Below are positions 13,601-25,600 of a stretch of DNA of 64,000 bases, in pieces. Position 1 is the stretch's first letter. Each line of letters begins with the position of its first letter. A model generated the notes under the pieces. The model had not been told where the DNA came from and ran no database searches. It worked only from the letters and a program-made list of their open reading frames with translations. The position numbers and the translations under genes are program-made. Origin of the DNA: Mytilus trossulus (taxonomy: Eukaryota; Mollusca; Bivalvia; Mytilida; Mytilidae). The DNA lies in contig NC_086384.1 in the NCBI RefSeq assembly GCF_036588685.1, positions 58,758,110 through 58,822,109 of the forward strand. Direction: 5' to 3'.

Positions 13601-16600
13601 TGCTTGAATTTTAACACGAAATTTCGAACGGAAGTTGACCAAACGTTACCAAATGTTGCTTCAACTTTATAAACAACACTGAAAAACATTTTATTTTATT
13701 CAGATCAAATTAAAACATCAGTTCTTAGACTTGTAGTTTAAACTAAAAATTGTGAAAGATAATTAAAAAAGTTGAAATTTAAACATACATCCGCCATTTC
13801 GGATTTTACCGGAAGTTAACTATATTTCCAGCCTTAATTTTAATGCGCAGTATGTCAACAAATAGTCTATTTTAGATTTTGTTATTAATCATGATAAAAT
13901 ATATAGAAGAAAGATATGTTGGTACTTATTATAAACATGCGCATTTGCCAAATTGGTAAAGCTGTGGTATTTGCATATACAAAAACATTATTGTTATAAG
14001 TTTACACGTTTTGCTATTGCTGGGGCCAAATAACACCATCCACCAAACCTCACTTAAATGTATGTCTTGATTATTCCTGTGTTAATTGTCTTCTTACTTA
14101 ACATCACGATAAATCTGACAGTAAACGTATGTGTAAACAATAATCAAAAGAGATATATTTGTGGAAAACGCATTAACTTGAAAAACTTTTATAGTCATCA
14201 ATCAAACTAATTCTTGTAAGTCTGAATAAAGGAACGCCATCCTTCCTAGTTGTTCCCTGGATATAAAGTAGAATATTCGAAAGACAAGACTATTGAGTTA
14301 TAACACCATTTATACATGTTGTAGTAACAAACAAAAAACGATTAGACGATAAAGGTTCAAATGGAGAATATTTAAATATTCATACTACCTGGATTTTGGT
14401 CATCTTGTGTAGTGTTGATTTTCGCTTTGTCGGGAATCTCTTTAAGCTGAAAACAAAATAAAAGAAGTTTAATTGAATACTAAAAAGTTATAATTACAAT
14501 ATAGCTTTACTATTCATAATGTTTTACTGAACATCTAACAAGTATGATTATTAGGGAGGTTATGCAAAATTAAAACTGTAAGGTATCTTATAGAACTACA
14601 TGTAGACTTGTTGCCAATATAGTTCCTGCATCCGTATGCTTTACTGTTTTGGTGATCAGTCAGTAGTCAGTAATCCGTCACTGACAAGTTAAGTTCATAT
14701 CACCAATCTGTCAAACTTATAATGTGAAGACTGGCTGATCGGTGTTTTTGGATTGAACTTTACTTATTACTGCCTCTGGATTGATACGTCTGCTGGTGGA
14801 CTTTATGACCACGATTAAAGCATGACCCTAGTAGCAAGTATTTTGATGCTTACATGAACACGAATATTGTAAAAATTTAAATTGCTGTTATACAATTACG
14901 GAATAATTTTAAATCAAGGAATGTATCTCACTAGCTATATAAAGTGCTTTGCTATGGCCAGTTTTTGCTTCACTATTGTTTTTTTTTTTTGTATTTAATT
15001 TTTTTAGTCCCCTTTTTGCGTTTGTATAGGATTTTAAAATTCCAAATTGTTTAGCATTAAATATCAATGAACACTCGTTTATATCTAAATGCGATTCTGG
15101 TGTAGTAAAATGAGTATGTTTATGTTATTAGTAAGCCCTGGATCTATACTTTTCCTGGTATCATTTGCCTAGTTCAGGCATAGAAATTCTGATATTAACT
15201 GATATTGTCTCATTGAAGTTGCGTTTAACAATTTTGAAATATTTTTATGGAATATCATCCTAATGCATAGCTCCTTGTCCGAGTTTAACTGTACATTTGA
15301 GCCTTTTTGGTTTCATCAGCTGTTACACTTTTGTCTTCGATTTTTGATTATCAAATATAAATTAGTCTCCAGCATCATTGATTGTCGAAATGCAGAATTG
15401 GTATAGTTAAATTGGTGCTGTTAACAATCTTTACCGGTTTTATAATCTTTGAATTTTGTATTTTCGTACTAAATTCTAATGATTCTTTTTAAATTTATTC
15501 TATGACCATGCATAAAGGTTTTTTTGTGTTTTTTTTTTTTATCTAATCAGACTAGTAAAACCCCGTCGCATGTGTTGTGCGCCACGACCAAATGCTGAAA
15601 ATGTTAATACTGTGTACGACCTTCACACGGTAGAAATTTTACTTCGCTATTTATATTTGATTTCTTTTAAGTCGATCAGAGATCAATTTTTTTTTTTTAA
15701 TTTTTTATCTGTTTTTTTTTCTTCTGATTTTTTTAATCACCGTACAGTAAGTTGAACTTTGTTTTTTCCTTCTAAATTTTAAAATCCATGCCACTATTTT
15801 GGAAAGTTACATCATTGTCAATCAAATAAATGTATACCTGTCGTACTCGTGGTCAACTGTCGGTATAGACAATAATAAATATTTGTTAAAAAGGTCTATT
15901 AAAGTATATTTTTACAAATTTTACATTTGGGCGGGGGATGTTATATACCTATATTTGGTATTTTTGGTTACCAGAAATGTAGGACATAATTTGGCCTCTT
16001 TGTGCTATTTTATGGGACTATATACTTTTTTAATCTTTGTCGGCGGCGAACACTGTAGTCTGTCGTATACGTGCTTGATAAAATGGCTGTAAAATTAAAT
16101 TTAGATATCGAAATTCAAAAGCTTGACTTCAATCTTAAAGTCCCCCCCCCCCCCCCAACCCCCCCCCCCCCCAACCCCAGACAACAAAAAGCATTGATGT
16201 TCAAGACATTACTTTTAGAGTGTGTTATGGGTGTGCCATTCTGGAGGTGTGTCCAGATTAGGAGAAGTTATAATTACAGATAATGCTTTTTTGAAAACGT
16301 TGTAAAGGAATATTGTTTAGCAAAACAAATGGTGCAAATTGCGGATTGACAAGGGGAATAAACGTGTATTGGCAATTGTTATTTTAATATTGAATTTCAG
16401 TGTGCAATATACCCATAATAAAACGAACATGAATTAATGACAGTTGATCTGAACTGATATATACATAGTTAATTTTCTGGCTTTTAATGACTAATCCTGA
16501 CCTAGAAAAGTCTGTAATTCTTTATCTCATTTAAACCAATAACTGTTGCTGATTCTCAGCCGCATCATAACGTAACCAATCAAATATCATTAATTATTTC

Positions 16601-19600
16601 TTGATAGCGTGTATGTCTACTGAAACTAATAGCTCCGCACCGTGATGCGAAGCAATAAGCAAAAATGAAAGACAAAGATACAAAAAAATGACCGTAGCAC
16701 AATGGCACAACGGCGGGATGTATAAAACCGAGCCCCGTCAAGAGAATATTACTAAAAATAGATATTAAAATTGTTATAACCAAAACCATAATCATAATTA
16801 TTTTCATTATTATTAAAAATACCATTTAAAACATATATTATGCTTGTTAAGTTTAGCTAGTTGGACTTGACATCTGAAAATGAACTTTTGAAAGTCTTGA
16901 ATTTTGATTTGTGTACTTCAAAGCACAATACGACAGTTGAGAAAAATGGCACCGAGACCAGACTTGGGGTAATTGTAATTGTAATCATTAATCAGCTGTA
17001 ATTGATTACAATTTTTCAATTAATCATTGTAGTCATTAATCAGCCAAAAATCTGATTACATGTCATTTGATTTAATCAATTACTTTCCCAAATACCCTGT
17101 TATCATGATAACTTTTTGATAACATTCTGATTACAATGAAAAAAATCTTAAACTGTGTTTGTGGGCAATAAATAAACCTTTTTGTTATTCTTATTTGATA
17201 AATATTGAACATGTTAAAATAGGTTTGTTTACTTTATAAATCATGTTAATTGATTTGTATACTTCAGTAAAAAAAACCTTTTAAACTTTGAATTTTCGAA
17301 AAACTAAGGATTTTCATATCCCAGGAATAGATTACCTTAGCCGTATTTGGCACCACTTTTCGGAATTTAAGATCGTCAATGCTCTTCAACTTCGTACTTG
17401 TTTGGCTTTATAAATATTTTGATATGAGCGTCACTGATGAGTCTTATGTAGACGAAACGCGCGTCTGGCGTACTAAACTATAATCCTGGTACCTTTGATA
17501 ACTATTTACAGAAGAAGAGACATACTACAATTATATGTCTCTAGCCTAAGTAAAAGATATTGTTCATATATTCACAATTTTAAGATATAAATACATGTAT
17601 ATATTTGATAATATTTAAGTAAAACCTTTCTTTAACCCTGAATTATAATCTTTTGTTCATATTGTGATTTTTGTCAACTTTGAATAGACAGGTAGGAATA
17701 TAATTAAGGCTTGTTTTTATTGCAATTACCAATTGAGTATAGCTGCAGGATAATATATGATAAGAGATCAATCAAAAATGTGAAAATGTTTCTAATCAGC
17801 TCAAACTAAATTAGAAGTTGGACAAATATCTTGTTTAAAATAAGCAAATTTTGGTATGTATTTGGACTGGACATATGTAATGCACTGGTTTTAGTAATTG
17901 TTAATGTTTACAATTTGATCATGTTGATTACAGCTTTCAATTAACATTTAACATAGTTTTTAACCAGGGGTCCGTTGTTCAATTAATTTTAATCAGTCGT
18001 TAAAAGTTAATCGGATGATTAGTAAATGCAATGATTAAATTTCGTTGTTCAACTTATTTTAATCATTGTATTTACTAATCATGCGATTAATTTTTAATCA
18101 TACGGTTAAGTTTGGGTAGTTAGCAAGTGTTTCCCACAATGCATTGTAAATCAGGGCCTCTATAACTTCCCTGTTTGCATTAAATCCTAACATTCTTCTT
18201 TTAAACAGTTTTTGGGTACCGATAATTATTGAATAAATATCTTATAACATGTTCATATTTTTTTATGATATCATATTCATATTTGAGTTTTGTTTCCTGT
18301 TCATAATGAAATGTTCTTAAATGGAAAAATAATTTCAGTGAAAAGTCAAGTAATTCCCTGAGAATATGTGGCATTGCCAATTTGTTTGGTCCCTGTTTAC
18401 CATGAAATGGTTATGGGTACATTTTGAAAATAATCAAAATTTGCATTTCACTTTAATATTTTTATCATGCAACATTTGGTTGTTCTATAAACTCAGAAAG
18501 ATCCAGAAATAATGTCAGTGATCTGAAATTTCTTCGGTCCTCAATAAGAATGCATCCGATTCATGGCCGTGATTTTCATGATTTAATTTACCCCGGTTTT
18601 CCACATACAGATGGGTGCACTCCTAACCTGTACAGCAAGTTAACTTGATAACCAGTCATTTGGACTGGTCAAATTTAACCTGTGACCAAATATAGGACTG
18701 CTCTGACCAGTCCTAGGACCAAAATCTAGTTAACTTGAAAAGCGGACTTGGTCCTAGGACTGTTTTTATGTCTGCCAAAAAGTTAACTTGGAAACAGGTC
18801 CGCTATTGATATAAGTTAACTTCGAACCAGTCCTGTCATAAGTTAACATAAGTTAACTTCGGAACCAGTCCTGTCATAAAGTTAACATAAGTTAACTTGG
18901 AAACCGGTCCTGCCACAAAGTTAACTTCTGCTTGGACAAATCCGATCAAAACCAGACCTGTTCCCAAGTTAACTTTTGACTGGTCTGCTCTACACTAAGT
19001 TAACTTGTAACCAGGACCGCTCTTCGTTGATTTAACATCGAAACATCGAAAATAAAGTAATTTGAAAATTAATACTTCCGTTTTATGAACAGGATTAAAT
19101 ACAAATATTTGAAAATAAGTACGCACAGAACGTAACACAAATTTATCTGTGATCTGACAATCTATCTATTATAAAAACGATATCGGTTACAATGATAACA
19201 GGCACTGAATAAATATATATATATTCCGAGATCAAAATCAATCATATTATGTATATTTTTTAAAAGAAGTATATTTGATGTTAGGTGTATACGTCCTTGT
19301 TAGTTATACATCCTTGAACTATGCAGCCACAATCAGCAATAGTTTAATTCATTTAAATAATGACTACAAATTTTTGCTCGCCTTAATTAAGGGTGCCAGC
19401 ATGTCCTCTTTTTATTCAAAATACTGATACTAACAAAATTTCAGTAGTTTTGATGCCTCCAGTTGACCTGTACAACAAAATTATTTGACCGCATCCACCA
19501 AAACTGACCATATATGCACTTTAATTTGTAAATCTATATACCCGCATAGTAAATAAGCCATATTTTTTATGTCAGGATTCAATGTATAATACAATCATGA

Positions 19601-22600
19601 CAATGGACAGCAAAATTGCAATATAATAACAAAAAAGTTTTGTTCGCATAAATTTAGGATACCAGCATGTCCTCATTTTATTCAAAATATTGATACGTAA
19701 CAAAATTTCAGTAGTTTTGATACCTCCAGCTGACGTGTACAACAAAATTATTTGACCGCATTACAAAAACTGACCATATGTGAACTTTAAATTGTAAATC
19801 TATATACCAGCATAGTAAATCAGCCTTATTTTTCATGTCAGGATTCAATGTATAATACAATCATGACAATGAACAGCAATATTGCAATATAATAACAAAA
19901 AAGTTTTGTTCACATAAATTTAGGATACCAGCATGTCCTCTTTTTACTTAAAATACTGATACGTAACAAAATTTCAGTAGTTTTAATACCACCAGCTGAC
20001 GTGTACAACAAAATTATTTGACCGCATTACCAAAACTGACCATATGTGAACTTTAAATTGAAAATCTATATACCAGCATAGTAAATCAGTCTTATTTTTA
20101 ATGTCAGGATTCAATGTATAATACAATCATGACAATGGACAGCAATATTGCAATATAAAGACAACAAATTTTTGTTCGTCTAAATTAAGGGTGCCAGAAT
20201 GTCCTTTTTTTTACTTAAAATACTGATACGTAACAAAATTTCAGTAGTTTTGATGCCTCCAGTTGACTTGTACAACACAATTATTTGACCGCATCCACCA
20301 AAACTGACCATATATGCACTTTAATTTGTAAATCTATATACCCGCATAGTAAATCAGCCATATTTTTATGTCAGGATTCAATGTATAATACAATCATGAC
20401 AATGGACAGCAATTTGCAATATAATAACAACAATTTTTTTGTTCACATCAATTTAGGATACCAGCATGTCCTCATTTTATTCAAAATATTGATACGTAAC
20501 AAAATTTCAGTAGTTTTGATACCTCCAGTCATGCCAGTTGACTTGTACAACAACATTATTTGACCGCATTACCAAAACTGACCATATATGCACTTTAATT
20601 TGTAAATCTATATACCTGCATAGTAAATCAGCCATATTTTTTATGTCAGGATTCAATGTATAATACAATCATGACAATGGACAGCAAAATTGCAATATAA
20701 TAACAAAAAAGTTTTGTTCGCATAAATTTAGGATACCAGCATGTCCTCATTTTATTCAAAATATTGATACGTAACAAAATTTCAGTAGTTTTGATACCTC
20801 CAGCTGACGTGTACAACAAAATTATTTGACCGCATTACAAAAACTGACCATATGTGAACTTTAAATTGTAAATCTATATACCAGCATAGTAAATCAGCCT
20901 TATTTTTCATGTCAGGATTCAATGTATAATACAATCATGACAATGAACAGCAATATTGCAATATAATAACAAAAAAGTTTTGTTCGCATAAATTTAGGAT
21001 ACCAGCATGTCCTCTTTTTACTTAAAATACTGATACGTAACAAAATTTCAGTAGTTTTAATACCACCAGCTGACGTGTACAACAAAATTATTTGACCGCA
21101 TTACCAAAACTGACCATATGTGAACTTTAAATTGAAAATCTATATACCAGCATAGTAAATCAGTCTTATTTTTAATGTCAGGATTCAATGTATAATACAA
21201 TCATGACAATGGACAGCAATATTGCAATATAAAGACAACAAATTTTTGTTCGTCTAAATTAAGGGTACCAGAATGTCCTTTTTTTTACTTAAAATACTGA
21301 TACGTAACAAAATTTCAGTAGTTTTGATGCCTCCAGTTGACTTGTACAACACAATTATTTGACCGCATCCACCAAAACTGACCATATATGCACTTTAATT
21401 TGTAAATCTATATACCCGCATAGTAAATCAGCCATATTTTTATGTCAGGATTCAATGTATAATACAATCATGACAATGGACAGCAATTTGCAATATAATA
21501 ACAACAAATTTTTGTTCACATCAATTTAGGATACCAGCATGTCCTCATTTTATTCAAAATATTGATACGTAACAAAATTTCAGTAGTTTTGATACCTCCA
21601 GTCATGCCAGTTGACTTGTACAACAACATTATTTGACCGCATTACCAAAACTGACCATATGTGCACTTTAATTTGAAAATCTATATACCCAGACAGTAAA
21701 TCAGTCATTTTTTTATGTCAGGATTTAATGTATAATACAATCATGACAATGGACAGCAATATTGCAATATAATAACAACAAATTTTTGTTCGCATAAATT
21801 TAGGATACCAGCATGTCCTCATTTTGATCAAAACATTGATACGTAACAAAATTTCAGTAGTTTTGATACCTCCAGTTGACTTGTACAACAAAATTATTTG
21901 ACCGCATCCACCAAAACTGACCATATATGCACTTTAATTTGTAAATCTATATACCCGCATAGTAAATCAGCCATATTTTTATGTCAGGATTCAATGTATA
22001 ATACAATCATGACAATGGACAGCAATATTGCAATATAATAACCACAAATTTTTGTTCGCATAAATTTAGGATACCAGCATGTCTTCATTTTATTCAAAAT
22101 ATTGATACGTAACACAATTTCAGTAGTTTTGATACCTCCAGTTGACTTGTACAACAAAATTATTTGACCGCATCCACCAAAACTGACCATATGTGCACTT
22201 TAATTTGTAAATCTATATACCCGCATAGTTAATCAGCCATATTTTTTTATGCCAGAATCAATGTATAATACAATCATGACAATGGACAGCAATATTGCAA
22301 TATAATAACAACAAATTTTTGTTCGCATAAATTTAAGATACCAGCATGTCCTCATTTTATTTAAAATATTGATACGTAACAAAATTTCAGTAGTTTTGAT
22401 ACCTCCAGTTGACTTTTACAACAAAATTATTTGACCGCATTACCAAAACTGACCATTTGTGCAATTAATTTGTAAATCTATATACACCATGACTTACCCG
22501 CATAGTATTAATCAGCCATATTTTTTATGTCAGGAATCAATGTATAATATAATCATGACAATGGACAGCAATATTGCAATTTAATAACAACAAATTTTTG

Positions 22601-25600
22601 TTCGCATAAATTTAGGATACCAGCGTGTCCTCCTTTTATTCAAAATATTGATACGTAACAAAATTTCAGTAGTTTTAATACCTTATGCTGACTTGAAAAA
22701 CAAAACTATTTGACCAAAACTGATCATATGTGCACTTTTATTTGCAAATCTATATACCCGCATAGTATTCTCAGATCCGGACATCCTGGCATTTACATTT
22801 GTCAGGAGGTGATGAAATCCGGAATCCTCTAGATTTTTCATCTATTTGAAGGGGATAACTGATTATTTATATTGCCTATTATTTTTTAACCAGAGGTTAT
22901 AGTATGTTAAAAATCAAAATGGAGATAGTATATAGTGTCTTTAACATTATTAAAAGAGTAAAATTACTATATTCAACTGGTTATGATATATATCAATTAA
23001 ATTAATTTGCAATAAGTCTATGGAAAATCTAGAGGAATCTTATCCGCATCACCTATCAACATTGTTTACATAACAAAAATGCTAATCATTGATTGGTCAG
23101 TTACATGTTGTGATGTCACTGCAGATCTGAGAATTGTACCGAGCGCCTTAATGTCTTCTCCTGGCACTCCTGTTCACATTTTAGTAGGACTGTAAATGTA
23201 CACGTAATCAATAATATTGGAAAACTATTAATGCAAAAAATATTCTGAATAAATTGAGAATGTCAGAATTTCATCTCTTTATTCATAATAACAGTCACAT
23301 GTTCATGATGGTGTACGTGTAAAACAAAACTATTATGCCACATCATCAAAGTACCAACGAATCCGTACCAACACTGACATGTCTGAATTCATTTGTACTA
23401 TTTACAATGATTTTATAAAAAAAAGTATACGAGGTTCTCTTCTTGGAATCTATTGTGTCGGTTGATTGATTTTGTTTATAGTTAAACGTCAAGTGGAAAC
23501 TATTTCATTAAAATGCGCATTGAGTATAATTTTAGGACGTCCCATATAAATATCGGCAATGACAAATCTGACGAATTTGACGAGATTGTTGATAGTTTTA
23601 CCACACCGTATGCTTACGGACACTGTACAATTTCTGTTAGAATATTCTGCGGGAAATAGAAAAGTAAATCCAATGAAAACAAGTTGAATATCAATGAAAT
23701 ATCCATGCAAGTATAAATTTATGCATAAAGTAAAATTTAGGAAGGGACAGGTAAACAACGGGGAACGAAGTAACGTAGACAATGTTGCCGATATCCCGTG
23801 ATATAAGAATATTGTTCCGATGCGTTGGATAACCTTTCTATCCGCCTTCTAAGAAAAAAAACTCTGCGTGATCGTATAGCCATTTTTTATTTATATAAGA
23901 ATACATGTATATCAAATAAAAGAGACCATTTGTATAATATCTAGTAGAGTCTAGCGAGTAAATAATAAATGATATCTGTGGATAAACCATGCGAATGTTG
24001 TTTACATATTTTAATGAAAGCTCAAGTCTGATAAGAAAATTCTTATAACGAAAATCTGCCATAAGCAGACCTGTCCTCAGGTCTGGTCAATAGCAGACTT
24101 GTCCACAGGTCTGGTCAAAAGCAGACCTGTCCACAGGTCTGGTCAGGAGCAGACCTGTCCACAGGTCTGGTCTGAGGCAGACCTGTCCTCAGGACTGGTC
24201 AAAAGCAGACTTGTCCACAGGTCTGGTCTAGGGCAGACCTGTCCTCAGGACTGGTCAAAAGCAGACTTGTCCACAGGTCTGGTCTGGAGCAGACTTGCCG
24301 ATAGGTCTGCAGCAGTCCTAAAAAAGCAGACCGTAGGTCTGGTCCACCGACGACAAAGTTAACTTGCTTGACTGCTTAAAAATTCTCAAGTTAACTTAGA
24401 AAGCAGTCAACAAGTTAACTCTAAGTTAACTTTTGTCAAGGTTAGGACCGCACCCATCTGTATCCAGATCATAATGATTTCTTTAAAAATCCTGTCAGTT
24501 ATGTTGTTGATTTAGTACAACCTTCTTCACATGCTAAATGACGAAATAACATCTCCATTGACGCATTTCATCAAGTATGGCAAGCCAAGTTAACATTTAA
24601 GATAAGGTTTACGGATGGTGTAGATCGTACTATATTTAACAGAACTGAGATCGATTGTAGTTCCTACGGCACAAGGAGATACAGATGGACAATTACAAAT
24701 ATTCAATTGTGTAAGTGTAATAGCATAATGCACAGTCCGTCAAAGTTGTAATTCTATCAATCAATGTATCTGAGTTTTCAATATTTTTTTTAATTGCATT
24801 ATTTGACAATACCCTGATGTTTAAATAGTCATAAAACTGAGGACTTCCTAGCATTCAAACTGTGGGAGGAGTTATCAATCCGGAAATGATATGCATTTTT
24901 TATTTAAGCATATACTCCAAAGATGACAAGTTCAACTATCTCCCAAAAGAGCAAATATTAATAAAAATCAAAACCCTGACCACATGCACACCTTGGATAT
25001 ATGTACAAATAGACAGCCAAGTTAAAACTTCCTAGAGTTCAAACTGTATGAGGAGTTATGTGGAATAACTATATACCAATATACCATAATGGGACGGAAA
25101 GATGAACGGACAAGGGACCCCCATCCCCCCATATAAAACATTCAATATTAACAAATGCCAGAGGCACACAAATGCGTTGGGGTTAAATAAGTTTTGAGTG
25201 ATCTCAACCCTCCACCTTTACTTCTAGCCAATGTAGAATAAAGAACAACATAAATTACGCATAGTAAGACTCAGCTTAAAAGAAGTCTGAGTCCGAAGTC
25301 CGATAAGGTAACAAATACAACTAAACAAAATGACAATGATATGCCAGGGACACCCTCTCCATGTTCAAAATATACATGAAACATTAGTCACTGTACCTTG
25401 TCTGTTCTAGGAATTTTAACCTTGAGTATTTTTCTCCGCTACATGTCAAGAAATCTTTGCTCAAATCGCCTATGAACCCCTATTGCACCCATTAGAAGAT
25501 AAACATTTGATTCCATTAAATGAAATTAATGACCTACATGTACGTGTCGTTAAGAACACGATCATAATATAACAAATGGTCAATATGTAAAATTATCCAT

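Larger units (their letters stand above)
18608..24460. mobile_element. Inner TIR element with TA flanks carrying satellite DNA
   Basis: The left end (cagatgggtgcactcctaac, from 18608) and the right end (to 24460) are inverted copies with two mismatches and are flanked by TA on both sides. Inside are GTTAAC-rich subterminal repeats, a 266-bp satellite and a 28-bp minisatellite, but no transposase. It is nested inside the Harbinger-like pair. Confidence 0.65.

Noticed and set aside
15570..16283. Frames near poly-T and poly-C tracts
   Set aside because: Open only because homopolymer runs lack stops; no motifs and a Pro-run from poly-C.
20285..22190. Frames of 68-92 residues inside the satellite
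   Set aside because: The same frame is broken in neighbouring monomers; repeat artefacts.
24099..24362. 87-residue repetitive frame (TGLVKSR units)
   Set aside because: 28-bp minisatellite read through three phases; no start context or conservation.
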